A stretch of 64,000 bases of DNA from a virus, in the IMG/VR virus record IMGVR_UViG_3300027779_000018, positions 17,952 to 81,951 of that record; one strand, 5' to 3'. The notes beneath the pieces were generated by a model that had not been told where the DNA came from, did not search any database, and saw nothing but the letters and a program-made list of their open reading frames with translations. This document shows, one piece after another, positions 41,097 through 52,900 of the stretch (its first letter is position 1; the number at the start of each line of letters is the position of its first letter). The translations under genes were made by a program, and so were the position numbers.

Positions 41097-41179
41097 TTAT
41101 GTATAAAGTGGTGTGAGATGGTAGGTTCCATGCTCACAGTAGCATCCCATTAACTTGGTTTTTATAGGAGAAAACAACA

Positions 41180-41668
41180 ATGGCAGATAAAAAAATAAGT
41201 GCATTAACACAGGTTTCTGATTCAGATATCGGTGCTGATGATTTACTACATATCGTAGATAATCCCGGCGGAACGCCCGTCAACAAGAAAATGACTATTG
41301 GTCAAATGTTTGAAAATATCCCTACTCACTTAGCAGTAGATGATATTACAACTTTGACTGCAACTGCATCAAACCTTGCCTCATCATTCGCAACCGCGAT
41401 TAATTTGTCAGGTGCGTCAGGAAACGTAGCATTTACATTAGACAATGGAACAGATACAGGACAATTGAAAGTAATTTATGCTTCTCATGAACCTGCCTCT
41501 TCTTATGTCGCAAATATTACTGTAACCTCTTGGGGTTCGAGCGGAACTGGTACAAACCAAATCGTTCTTTCAACTTTAGGTGAATCAGCAGTATTAATTT
41601 GGAATGGTTCAAACTGGTTTGTAATTGCAGACTCAGGAATCACTTCATCAAGAGCAGCCATTACTTAA
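41180..41668 (+). CDS. phage structural protein (162 aa)
   Basis: Starts MADKKISALTQVSDSDIGAD, then LLHIVDNPGGTPVNKKMT, a segment seen in marine phage tail or fibre proteins; the C-terminal part is a small beta domain. TAGGAG precedes the ATG. The 83-nt gap upstream holds a short hairpin (ATGCT/AGCAT) only. Confidence 0.65.
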   Translation: MADKKISALTQVSDSDIGADDLLHIVDNPGGTPVNKKMTIGQMFENIPTHLAVDDITTLTATASNLASSFATAINLSGASGNVAFTLDNGTDTGQLKVIYASHEPASSYVANITVTSWGSSGTGTNQIVLSTLGESAVLIWNGSNWFVIADSGITSSRAAIT

Positions 41669-41682
41669 TACGAGTATAATCT

Positions 41683-44600
41683 ATGTCACATGAAAAATAT
41701 GTCAAGGAAAGACTCTCACACAGACTTCCCTCTTTACTCCCTGAGTATTTAAGAGAAGAATCTCCTGCGTTTGAGGCCTTTCTAAAAGCATACTTTGAAT
41801 ACCTTGAGGCAGAAGTATTAGTACTTAAATCTCAAAGTGATATAGATGGTTTCTTATCCGAGGACGGTACTGGTAGTCTACTCCTAGAGAAGGCCACCAG
41901 TCACCCCTCACCTGATGAAGATTCATCAAAAATTCGTCAAGAAAGAAATGCACTAAATCCTATTCAGGATGCAGACCCTTTCAAGCTTGGTGAATACATT
42001 GTCGGAAAGACAAGTAAGTCCGTTGCAAAAATCGAGGTAATCAACGGTAATACACTTTACCTCAAATCAATTTCAGGTAATGGTTTTGCATCAAATGAAA
42101 CTGTTACAGGAAGGGTGTCTCAACAAACAGGTATAGTTAGTACATTTAAAGAGAATAACATCCTTGCCAACAATCGACTATTAGATTATTCTGATATCGA
42201 TAACACGACAGAAGACTTCTTAGAGTATTTCCAAAAGGACTTCATGCCATCATTAGATTTGGCATCTCTAAAGAACAAACGATTAACAATCAAAAATATC
42301 AAAGACCTTTATAAAAAGAAAGGTACAGCCGAGTCAATAGAATTCTTAATGAGAATTTTGTATGCTCAAGACGCAACAATAAGATATCCAATCAATGAGA
42401 CAATCCATTTAAGTGAGTCGGGATATACACAGCAAAGAAGACTAAGAGTAACAATGGATTCAGGAATTCCTGAAGCAAACGATAGAATTACTGCATACGA
42501 TGGGACTGCCATTATTGCACAAGCTGTCATTGAGAATGTATGGATTGATGATGCTGATGCTGGACTGTATGCATTTGAAATAATGAACAACCATATAGGA
42601 ACCTTTACTAAGGATCAAGCAGTAACAATTTTAGATCGCGATGGTGTAACGACACTTACTGGAAAAATCAATGGTATTATTTCAGATGTTACAACAGGTT
42701 CATCGACTTACTTCGATCATGAAGATAGTGGTGACATACTTTTAGAATCAGGTCTAGCTGCAGTCTATAGTGGAACTTATGACGGAAGTCAATTAAATAC
42801 AGAAGCTACTCATGGTGGTGGTGCATTACTAGAAACTAAAACATATCCTTTTGGTTCACTGTACACCATGAACGACAAGATAAACATTGTTGGTGGTAAA
42901 TCTGATACAGATACTACAGAATGTCTTGCAGTAATTAATGGATTAATTGAAGGTCAAATTTCAGAAATCTTGATTGAAACCGCAGGTATAAATTATGAAG
43001 CAGGTGACATGGTTGTATTTGAAGGTGGAGAAGGTGGCAATGCAGAAGCAGTCATTGGTTCTACTGGAGATGAGATTCTATTAGAAGGTGGTTCAACATT
43101 TGGACACTACGAGATCACCACAATTACAAACCAAACCCAAATAGGTGGAGCTGGTGTTAAAGATAACAATGGACACTTTATCATCTTCAATGATAATGCA
43201 CTCGATGTATATCTTGATGGTATTCTTAAAACTCCAACCGTAGATTACACTTGGAAAAATGACAGGGTAGTGTTTGGAAGTGCGTGTTCAGCAGGTCAAT
43301 TAGTAGAACTTTATACTGAGTATAACAGAGTTGTATACGAAGATGGAAGTTCCATCGACTATGACGGTTATATGAATGGTGCAACTAGAGTTGCTGATGA
43401 TGGAAGAATCAGAAGTATCCTCATTAAGGACGGTGGAAAATTTAAAGAGATTCCTAAAATATATCCCGGCGGATACATTTATTGTGCAGACCCATCATTG
43501 TTTGAAAAAGGTGAAGTAGTCACAGGAACAACCTCAGAAGCAACTGGAACTATTGTAAGATTAGACAGTGAAAACAAACGACTTCTTATCAAAAGACTCC
43601 CAACAGACACAGGAGTGTTTGCAGTTGCAGAATTAATAACAGGTGGAAGCTCTGAAAATACTGATACTATAGTACAAACAACTGTATCCAGTGGAACAGG
43701 TGCAAAACTTTATTGTTATTCAGATACCATTGGTGGTGTTGGATCAATAAACATTAGAAACCAAGGTAACAAGTTTGATGCTGACGGACTCGTGTCAGGA
43801 ACTTCATACTTCCCTATGTTGATTAAGACACCTAGTGCAAACTTAACAAAAGGTTTAGTTCTTACTGGTACGTTATCGGGAACCACTGCTGAAGTTATCA
43901 CATACAATAGTGATACACACATTCTAACTTACACAACTAATGCTGGTGGCTTCTATGATAACGAGAAAGTTACCTATAACATTTCCGATTCCTTCCAAAC
44001 ACTTAAATCCAATACCTTTGATGGTCGTGGTTTATTTGCAGGGGAAGGTATCATTGAAGAACAGATGGTTGGAGATTATGGAACACTTAATGCAGAGGCA
44101 TCAAGAGTTCAAGACAGTAAATTCTATCAATCACATTCATATGTAGTTAAGGTTGGAGAGTCTATTAATAAGTGGAGAGGTATTGTTAAAGACTTACTTC
44201 ACCCTGCTGGCCATGTATTCTTTGGTGAGGTTGCACTTAAACAATCAATCAACACAGTTGTAAGTGAACAGTTCAGATTTATGCCGACTATCATCATTCA
44301 TGGCGACCCAACACTAGCTGTACCAACACCGTTTTCAAATTCATCTAGAAAGATAATGTTCTATACCCTTTCGGATGAGATGAATGATCCATTCACAGTT
44401 CTAAAAGAAGCAGGACAACCAGCATACAACACAGACCCTACAACTGGTGGTGCTTTATCAGCATTCGCAATGGTAGCGGGAGTACAGACAGGAGAGGGAA
44501 CAGAATTCTACGACTCTATGATGAGAAGTAGACACATGAACGTCCACAGAATTAAGTCTGTTGATGTAGCAAGTGTACAAACAGGTACTTATTCACATGA

Positions 44601-45348
44601 CGGTATTCCAACAGTTCTTTCATTAGACTGGAATGATAACGGATGGTTGAATGGTCGAAGTGAAATGTTATACAGGAAAGCACAAGACGGAAAAATTATA
44701 CAACTGTATAATCCTAACCACGAAAGTCTAATATTAGAGGATGGTGGTTTAATAGAACAAGAATCCGTTCCAAACTATTTAAGGTTTGATGAAAGAATAG
44801 CAGGAGAAGTATACTTTCAGGGAGACTATGGAGAACGTATAGTAACAGAAGATGGTTTAGATTTGATTAACACAGAAGATGCAACGGTACTTAATGAAGT
44901 ACAGCATTTTGTATCAGAAAGATCAATAGAATTAGAGTCTGGCGGAATATATTTTGAGGACGGAGACAGAATAGCAACTGAATCAGGACAAGCATTCATC
45001 CAAGAGGACATGTCCGAAATAGGAATTACTTCGTATGTTCCATTAGGAAGTACTTTAAGGAGTCTAAATACCATTACTGGTCAAAGAATATTTGATATTT
45101 CATATTATCTAAAAGATGAAACAGATAATGATGATATTGCATTAGAAGACGGTATACCTAATGGTGCATCGGGATACAGTAGTGCAGGTAGTTCATTCTT
45201 AATGAGTGAATTATCAAAGGCAGAGGGATTAAGGATTCAAGATTTAACATCGTATTACCCCAACTTCTTTATACCCGAATATGAGAATCAAGAAAGAAAA
45301 CGAACAAATATTACATACAGTGCATACATTAAGTCTGCAACTGCATAA
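41683..45348 (+). CDS. gp7: gp7 baseplate wedge initiator
   Basis: 1221 residues (T4 gp7: 1032). N-terminus SHRLPSLLPEYLREESPAFE, FLKAYFEYLE and KNIKDLYKKKGTAESIEFLM match gp7 of marine T4-likes. The middle has repeated beta modules of the GxxVTGxxSxxTxxV kind (VVTGTTSEATGTIVRL; LVLTGTLSGTTAEVI). It is the central wedge scaffold in T4. Confidence 0.82.
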   Translation: MSHEKYVKERLSHRLPSLLPEYLREESPAFEAFLKAYFEYLEAEVLVLKSQSDIDGFLSEDGTGSLLLEKATSHPSPDEDSSKIRQERNALNPIQDADPFKLGEYIVGKTSKSVAKIEVINGNTLYLKSISGNGFASNETVTGRVSQQTGIVSTFKENNILANNRLLDYSDIDNTTEDFLEYFQKDFMPSLDLASLKNKRLTIKNIKDLYKKKGTAESIEFLMRILYAQDATIRYPINETIHLSESGYTQQRRLRVTMDSGIPEANDRITAYDGTAIIAQAVIENVWIDDADAGLYAFEIMNNHIGTFTKDQAVTILDRDGVTTLTGKINGIISDVTTGSSTYFDHEDSGDILLESGLAAVYSGTYDGSQLNTEATHGGGALLETKTYPFGSLYTMNDKINIVGGKSDTDTTECLAVINGLIEGQISEILIETAGINYEAGDMVVFEGGEGGNAEAVIGSTGDEILLEGGSTFGHYEITTITNQTQIGGAGVKDNNGHFIIFNDNALDVYLDGILKTPTVDYTWKNDRVVFGSACSAGQLVELYTEYNRVVYEDGSSIDYDGYMNGATRVADDGRIRSILIKDGGKFKEIPKIYPGGYIYCADPSLFEKGEVVTGTTSEATGTIVRLDSENKRLLIKRLPTDTGVFAVAELITGGSSENTDTIVQTTVSSGTGAKLYCYSDTIGGVGSINIRNQGNKFDADGLVSGTSYFPMLIKTPSANLTKGLVLTGTLSGTTAEVITYNSDTHILTYTTNAGGFYDNEKVTYNISDSFQTLKSNTFDGRGLFAGEGIIEEQMVGDYGTLNAEASRVQDSKFYQSHSYVVKVGESINKWRGIVKDLLHPAGHVFFGEVALKQSINTVVSEQFRFMPTIIIHGDPTLAVPTPFSNSSRKIMFYTLSDEMNDPFTVLKEAGQPAYNTDPTTGGALSAFAMVAGVQTGEGTEFYDSMMRSRHMNVHRIKSVDVASVQTGTYSHDGIPTVLSLDWNDNGWLNGRSEMLYRKAQDGKIIQLYNPNHESLILEDGGLIEQESVPNYLRFDERIAGEVYFQGDYGERIVTEDGLDLINTEDATVLNEVQHFVSERSIELESGGIYFEDGDRIATESGQAFIQEDMSEIGITSYVPLGSTLRSLNTITGQRIFDISYYLKDETDNDDIALEDGIPNGASGYSSAGSSFLMSELSKAEGLRIQDLTSYYPNFFIPEYENQERKRTNITYSAYIKSATA

Positions 45349-45355
45349 ATAGTAT

Positions 45356-45363
45356 TATAAATA
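45356..45363 (+). promoter_or_regulatory. T4-type late promoter TATAAATA
   Basis: TATAAATA 18 nt before the gp8 ATG, with AGGAG between; a second box CATAAATA lies at 45344-45351 over the gp7 stop. Confidence 0.75.
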
Positions 45364-45381
45364 TCTAGGAGATAGAAACAA

Positions 45382-46848
45382 ATGGCAGCAATAATCACAG
45401 AAAAGTTTAGAGTGCATAACGCTAGACAATTCAAAGAAGACTTTGGAGAAAGTGCTTCTTCAACATACATATTCATAGGTCGATCAAATTCGTGGCCTAT
45501 AGATACATCCCCCCCAACACCAGTAAACGGAACTTCAGAGGAAGTTGATGCGTTTTCTGATATGATTGCACTTAAGAAAGTAGCAACTGCTGATGTGTCT
45601 CATGGATTAACAAGATACGACTGGACTACAGGAGTTACATACGATGAGTACGCACACGATTACTCAGCAAGTAATACTTCTCCTTCAGGTGCAACAAGTT
45701 TGTTTGCATCAAAGTTCTATGTTATGACAGACGAGTATCATGTTTACAAATGTCTCAGAACTGGAAAAGATTCAAATGGTGCTAATGTTGCTTCAACAGT
45801 TAAACCAACAGGAACTTCCGCAACGACATTAGTATCAACCTCAGATACAGGTGCAACTCGTTATGGTTACGTTTGGAAATATATGTATACTGTTACTGCC
45901 TCAGATACTATTAAATTCGTAACTAACGATTTCATCCCAGTTAAAACATTGGGAGCTCAAACAGAAATCAATGGAGACCTAGGTGCTTACGGTTCAGCTG
46001 GAACAGATGACGGTTCATCTCAGTATGATGTCGAAGTAGCAGCAGTAGATGGTGGAGTTCACCATGGAGTAGTTACTGCTGGTGGTTCAGGTTACACCAA
46101 TGGTGATGGTTCATATGAATCAGTTCCTATCGTAGGAGACGGTTCAAATGGAGTATGTACAGTCCATATCGCTGGTGGTGCAGTAACACATATTACTGTA
46201 ACAAATCCCGGCACTGGGTACAAACGAGCTCAAGTTCTTATTGCAACAACCACATCGGGTCTTTCGGGAATCGGTTCAGGAACAGGTGCAGTAGTCAATT
46301 GTATTATTTCACCATCATACGGCCATGGTGCTGATATGGTTTCAGAATTAGGTGGAAACTACATCATCGTTAACTCTAGATTAGAGTTTGCTGAAGGTTC
46401 AGGTGACTTCCCAACTGATAATGACTTCCGTAGAATTGGACTGATCCAAGACCCATTCACAGTTGGCACTACTGCAGTTGCAACAGCAGCTTCAATGGCA
46501 GCTTATAGTCAAATGACCTTATCATCAGTAACAGGAATTGCAGTAGACAGTATTATTGCAAATGCAAGTGCAGATGGTTCAGGTGTAGCAGTATCAAGAG
46601 TTATTTCAATAACAGGAACAGTAGTTTCACATATCCCAATAGCAAATAGTGCTGGTGGTTTTGCTAACTTCGCAGCATCGGCTGCGGTTTATGTTGGTTC
46701 TTCTCAGAAAGCAACAGTGTCATCCGTGAACGGTGCATTCCCTGAAGTACAGAGATACTCAGGTCAGGTAATGTACATTGAGAATCGTGGTGCTGTTACA
46801 AGAGCGGCAGACCAAATCGAAGATATTAAATTAATTATTGAAATGTAA
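45382..46848 (+). CDS. gp8: gp8 baseplate wedge
   Basis: 488 residues (T4 gp8: 334). N-terminus AAIITEKFRVHNARQFKEDF, STYIFIGRSNSWP and the C-terminal part RIGLIQDPF match gp8. The extra length is Gly/Thr-rich beta sequence in the middle. Confidence 0.87.
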   Translation: MAAIITEKFRVHNARQFKEDFGESASSTYIFIGRSNSWPIDTSPPTPVNGTSEEVDAFSDMIALKKVATADVSHGLTRYDWTTGVTYDEYAHDYSASNTSPSGATSLFASKFYVMTDEYHVYKCLRTGKDSNGANVASTVKPTGTSATTLVSTSDTGATRYGYVWKYMYTVTASDTIKFVTNDFIPVKTLGAQTEINGDLGAYGSAGTDDGSSQYDVEVAAVDGGVHHGVVTAGGSGYTNGDGSYESVPIVGDGSNGVCTVHIAGGAVTHITVTNPGTGYKRAQVLIATTTSGLSGIGSGTGAVVNCIISPSYGHGADMVSELGGNYIIVNSRLEFAEGSGDFPTDNDFRRIGLIQDPFTVGTTAVATAASMAAYSQMTLSSVTGIAVDSIIANASADGSGVAVSRVISITGTVVSHIPIANSAGGFANFAASAAVYVGSSQKATVSSVNGAFPEVQRYSGQVMYIENRGAVTRAADQIEDIKLIIEM

Positions 46849-46852
46849 TATC

Positions 46853-46873
46853 GGGAATTCAATTTCCCCTTTT
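46853..46873 (+). terminator. weak terminator after gp8
   Basis: GGGAA (46853-46857) and TTCCC (46864-46868) form a 5-bp stem with loop TTCAAT, followed by C and four T residues. Confidence 0.35.
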
Positions 46874-46902
46874 ACATAAATTAAAAACTAGAGTTAAGGA
46901 AT

Positions 46903-49900
46903 ATGACAGAAAAAACTGATCTAAATGTATCGCCCTATTATGACGATTTTTCGGAAGACAAAAACTTTCAGAAGGTATTGTTTCGTGCAGGACGGGCGTT
47001 GCAGTCTCGTGAATTAACTCAATCACAATCTATTCTACAAAACCAAGTCGAAAGATTTGGTAACCATATCTTCAAAGAAGGTTCTATCGTTGAAGGAGCT
47101 CAGACTGGATTAGATTTAGAACTATACTATGTTAAAGTAAAATCTGCTAACCCTAATGCATCAGGTGATGCAAATGCGGCAGACTACAGAACTGCGTCAG
47201 TTGGAAAATATTATATTGGTAAGAGTACAGGAGTAGTTGGTAAAGTCATATCTACTTCAGCAGAAACAACTGATGACAAACTTACCCTGTTTGTAAAATA
47301 TGCAAGACAGGGAACAGATACAGGTAACTCATTTACCTTCGCTGCAAACGAAGAACTACAACAAGTAACACTTAATGCAGCTGGATCAACAACCATTGTT
47401 TCTTCAGACTTAAATGAATACACAGTTAACACTAAAACTGATGCAGATAACCCTAATGGTCTTGCTTCGATAGCAAACATTTCAAAAGGTATTGTATATG
47501 TTAGAGGTTTCTTTGTTAAAGTTCCTGCTCAAGAACTTATTCTTGAAAAATATTCAGGAGCTCCTTCATACAGAATTGGTCTGACTATCACGGAATCAAT
47601 TGTTAGTTCGACAGGAGACACTTCACTATTAGATAACTCTCAAGGTACTTCAAACGAAAACTCGACTGGAGCAGATCGTTTAAAATTCTCATTAGTATTA
47701 AGTAAGTATGCACTTACTACCACTGATGATACCGACTTTGTTGAGTTAGCAAGAGTTAATAAAGGTCTTACTGAACTTACTATTAACCGTCCAATATACG
47801 GAACTATAGAAAACACAATGGCTCGAAGAACATTCGATGCAAATGGTGACTTCGTATTAAACCAATACACATCTAGTTTAAGAGAACACTTAGACGATAC
47901 AACTAATAGAGGATTCTACACTTCCGCAAATGGTGGTGATGAAGCAAAAGTTGTAATGCAAGTGTCGCCGGGCAAGGCCTATGTTAAAGGGTACGAGATT
48001 AATAAGATTGCAACATCAACAATTGGTCTTAAAAAAGCAAGAACAACTACCTCATTAGATAACGCAAATACACCTATTCGTATAGGAAACAGTATTAGAG
48101 TTAAAAATACACACTCATTACCTGAATTTGGAAACGAAAGTGGTAGTGAGGCAATGGCACCATTTAAAGAGTGTGAATTATGGGATACTGCCATATCAAC
48201 CGCTGGTGTTGTGCCAACTGGGTCAGCAAATCAAATCGGTTTTGCTAGAGTTAGAAATATCGATTTATACAGTGGAACAGATACAAGTAATGTTTACACA
48301 GATATATCCATATGGAATCTATATCTGTTCGACATTAAAATGTTTACCAAAATTACTGGGCCAACCTCGGCAGCTTCTTTTCAAGCAGGAGATAAGGTTG
48401 TAGGTTCTAGTTCAGGTGCAACAGGTATTGTTGCAAATACAGTTGCTTCAGGACAAGCATCTATATTGGTTCACGATGTTGTTGGTACATTTACAGTGGA
48501 CGATGCTCTATCAACAGTAGGTTCAACAGCAGCTGTAATAGTAGATGTCACTGCAGTAAGAACATACAACGCAGATAGATCAAGGTCTATTACACAAACT
48601 CCTTTGGAAAGTGGTAGAGAAATATTTACTGCAGATATCTATGCAGATCAGAACACTACACTAACTGGAACAGTCACAATCGCTGGGACTGCAATGACAG
48701 GTTTTGGAACTAAATTTGTTGCACAACTTACAGTTGGTGATATCATTCTTGATGGTGGTGGTGTAGAGAGGATCGTTCAATCGATTACCGATGGTACAAA
48801 TGCAGTAATCGCTAGTGGAACATCGATGGTAAATGCAAATTGTGTAAGACGAAGAGTGCAATTATACAACCAAGATCAAACAGCTGCAATCGCATCATGG
48901 CCTAGAGACTGGGTTGCAACACACACTGGTGAATCTGTTCAAGTAAGAAGACAAAAAGTTGTTACCGTAGCATCGGAAGCAGTATCATTAGACACTGGTT
49001 CAAATGCAACCTTTGGTGCAATTAATACCGATAACTTCAGTATTGCAGTTGTAGAAAAAGGAAGTGGTGGTGCAGCTAAAGCACAAGGTGATTTACTTAA
49101 CATAGAAGACTATGCCGATTCAAACGATATCACCTCTTCAGGTTCGGGGCAAACGATCGCAATATCAGGATTTCATGCAGATGATAACGGTGCGAGACTA
49201 AAGATTACATATACATTAACTATTACAGACCCAGTTAATAGAGACAAAACATTAAGACAATCTAGAGTATTACAAGTAAGTGGAAACAGAGCAGCTGCTT
49301 CTCCTTATGTTGGGTTCTATGGAACGGCCTTTGGTGATAAAGATATTACACTAGGTGTTGCAGATGTATTCAAAATCCGTGGAGTTTATGAAGGAACTGG
49401 TGGAACTACACCATTACCACCCTCTGCAACATTTACAGTATCAAGTGGAACCTTTCAAAACTACGAGAAAGTTATAGGTCAAACTTCAGGTGCTCATGCA
49501 ATAATCATCTCAACAGGTGGTACAACATACTTCTATTACATCTCAGGAACATTAGTAAATACTGAGAATGTGGTTGGACAGACTTCAACTGCAGTTGCAC
49601 AATTAAGTAATGTATCAGCAGGTAGTTCTAATATTACTTCAAGATACTTCTTTGACAATGGTCAGAGAGATGGTTTCTATGATCTTGCAAAACTTCAATT
49701 AAAAACTGGAGCTCCAGCACCCTCTAATGCAATTGCAGTAGTATTTGATTATTTCACACCATCAGGTGGTGGAGACTTCTTTGATGTAAATTCATATTCA
49801 GGTATCCCTTACAGAGATATACCCACCTATTCCCCAACAAAAGTTGACTTGGGTGGATTAGAACCTGATGGAACATTTGAACTTTCAGATTGTATCGACT

Positions 49901-52900
49901 TTAGATCAGTTGTAGGACAGATTTTAGGAACATCAACATTCGGAACTAATAATTCACAAACTGTTGCTTCACCAATTGATCTGAGTAATAGTACAAGTGG
50001 AGCAGTTTTTGCACCCTTTGGATACACATCAGGTAGAGATTTTAGATCAGTAAGAACTGGTGTATCATCTACAGGTGCTAATCCTATAGACACCCCAGTA
50101 ACAGGTTCAAGTTTTGTGGGTGACATTTCATTCTATGTTGGTCGATACGATAAAATATTCTTACATAAGTCAGGTAACTTCCAAGTATCAGAAGGAACAC
50201 CCGCATTATCACCAACTAAACCAAAAGCAGTTGACGATTCAATAGAGTTGTTTGAAGTTTATATACCACCTTATACGTTAAATCTAAAGAACATTAGAGT
50301 TAGATCACAAGACCATCGTAGATTTACGATGAAAGATATCTCTAGGATTAATAATCGTGTTACTAACCTAGAACGAATTACATCTCTATCTTTATTAGAG
50401 AGAGATACCCAATCAAAACAAATTTTAGACGGAGACGGATTTGATAGATTCAAATCAGGTTTCTTAGTAGATAACTTTAGGGGACACAGAGTTGGAGATG
50501 TAAACCATCCTGATTATGAGTGTGCTATTGATACAAAAGCAGGTGCAATGAGACCACAATCTTATTCACAATTTTGGGACATATCTTTAAACACTGGTAG
50601 TTCTTCTAGTTATAAAAAGACTGGTGATCTACTAACATTACCATACACAACAAAAACCTATGCAGCTGTTGATAAAGCATCTCGTACAATTAATGTAAAC
50701 CCATACAGTGTATTCTCATTCATGGGAACACTTAAGTTAACGCCGGGCTCTGATGTTTGGAAAGACACTTTCCACCTTCCTGATGTTAGAATCAGTAGAG
50801 AAGGAAACTTTGATGCAATTACATCTTCAGTAGCGAACTCATTAGGAACTGTTTGGAACGAATGGCAAACAACATGGGTCGGAGAACCTACAGTTGTATC
50901 CGAAGAGATACAATCAACTTCCAATGGTTCATGGGCAGGTGACCCAGCACAAGGGGGAACATGGATTGCAGGGGAAGAAGTAACTAGAGAGGTTACCGAA
51001 ACCGTTGAAACACAAACAAGAACAGGTGTTACAACAAGTGTCGTAGAAGACTTTGTTGAAACTAGAGCTGATAGAATGGTAAGTGTAACACTTATACCTT
51101 TCATTCGTGCAAAAACAATTGAAGTTGACGGACAGAACTTAAAACCTAATTCAAACCATTATTTCTATTTCGATAATATCGATGTAAACAAATATGTAAG
51201 ACCTTACAGTACAGATTATTCACAAGATAGTGGTACAACAGTTACTTCAGGTCTTAAAACAGATGGCAATGGAAGACTAAGAGGATACTTCGAGTTACCC
51301 AACACATCTACACAAAGATTCCCAACAGGAATGAGAGAGTTAAGAGCAACTTCAAGTTTCTATAATTTACCAAATCCCTCATCGGCCGCTGGTGAAATAT
51401 ATCAAGCACAGGGATTACTACAATCTTCTCAAACTGAAATTACATCTACAAGAAATGGTAGAGTTGTTTATGAAAGTCTTTCGGGTGAGAGACAAATTAC
51501 CTCGACAGGTGAGAGTTGGAACACCGACCCAGTTGACGAGACAGCACCTGAGTGGATTGATCCAATTCCAGTTGACCAAACACCACCAGTAGTTATCACT
51601 GACCCTGCTGATCCAGTAATTCTGACACCACCTGATCCACCAGTGGTGTCTCCAGTGATACCCATACCTGAGCAAGATATGTGGCTCCCTATCCGCTTTG
51701 AGAGAGAAATCAGAGGTTGGAGAGACCCTCTTGCACAATCATTTATGGTTGATTCAGTCGGTGGGATGTTTGCAACATCAGTTGAAGTATACTTTGAAAC
51801 TAAAGATACAAGTATGCCTGTATCTGTAGAAATCAGAACAATGAATAATGGTTATCCTGCGAACATAGTGATGCCATTTTCAGAGGTCACTAAACTTCCT
51901 GCGGATGTCAACATTTCAGCAGATGGTTCAAGTGCTACTGTATTTACATTCGACTCACCAGTCTTTTTAGACCACGAAGTGGAATATTGTTTTGTAGTTT
52001 CTTCAAACTCAAATGAGTACAATGCCTTTATCTCAAGAATGGGAGAGAAAGACCTTGCAACTGGACAAACAATTTCAGAACAACCATATGCTGGTTCATT
52101 GTTTATGTCTCAGAATAACTCTACATGGACTGCAGAACAAACAGATGACTTGAAGTTTGCATTAAAGGTAGCAGAATTTGATACAACTAAGACGGCAACA
52201 CTCAAATTTGATAACGCGGCAATCCCTACACAAGTATTGCAGAGTAATCCAATACAAACATTCAGTGGTGCGAACTATGTGAAAGTTTACAGTTACACTC
52301 ATGGTATGTACCACACTTCAGGTAACACTACTATTGCAAATGTAGTTGGAGATAAAACAGGTGCAGTATTAACTATCGGTGCTATAGGAAGTGTATCGTC
52401 AACACCCTCAAACGGAACTTATACCAATGTAGCTACCACAACTAGTGGAACAGGAACAGGGTGTAAAGTAGATATCGTGGTTGCGGGTGGGACAGTGACA
52501 TCAACCCTTGTTAGTACAGCAGGTACAGGGTACGCTGCGGTCGATTCATTAACAGTTACAAACTTTGATGGTGGAACTGCAGACGGAACAATTGCAATTG
52601 ATACTATTGGTGACACTTTAGGTGGAATACCGATTGGTGCGATTAACGCAAGCTTTGGAGCAATTTCCAATATTGGAATTGACTCTTTCTGCGTCACACC
52701 TGATCTTTCTGCATACGACTTTGTTTCAGGTTATGATGCAGATGACTCTACAGTTGGTGGCGGTCTCCGTACTGAACCACTAAAAGCAAATGGTGTAGTA
52801 CAGGTGGCAGCGTCAGGAGTAACTTGTACAAGGGATTACTACTTTGATACATTACATACACTGATACCTAGTTTAGCACTACAGGGAACTAAGATCGCTG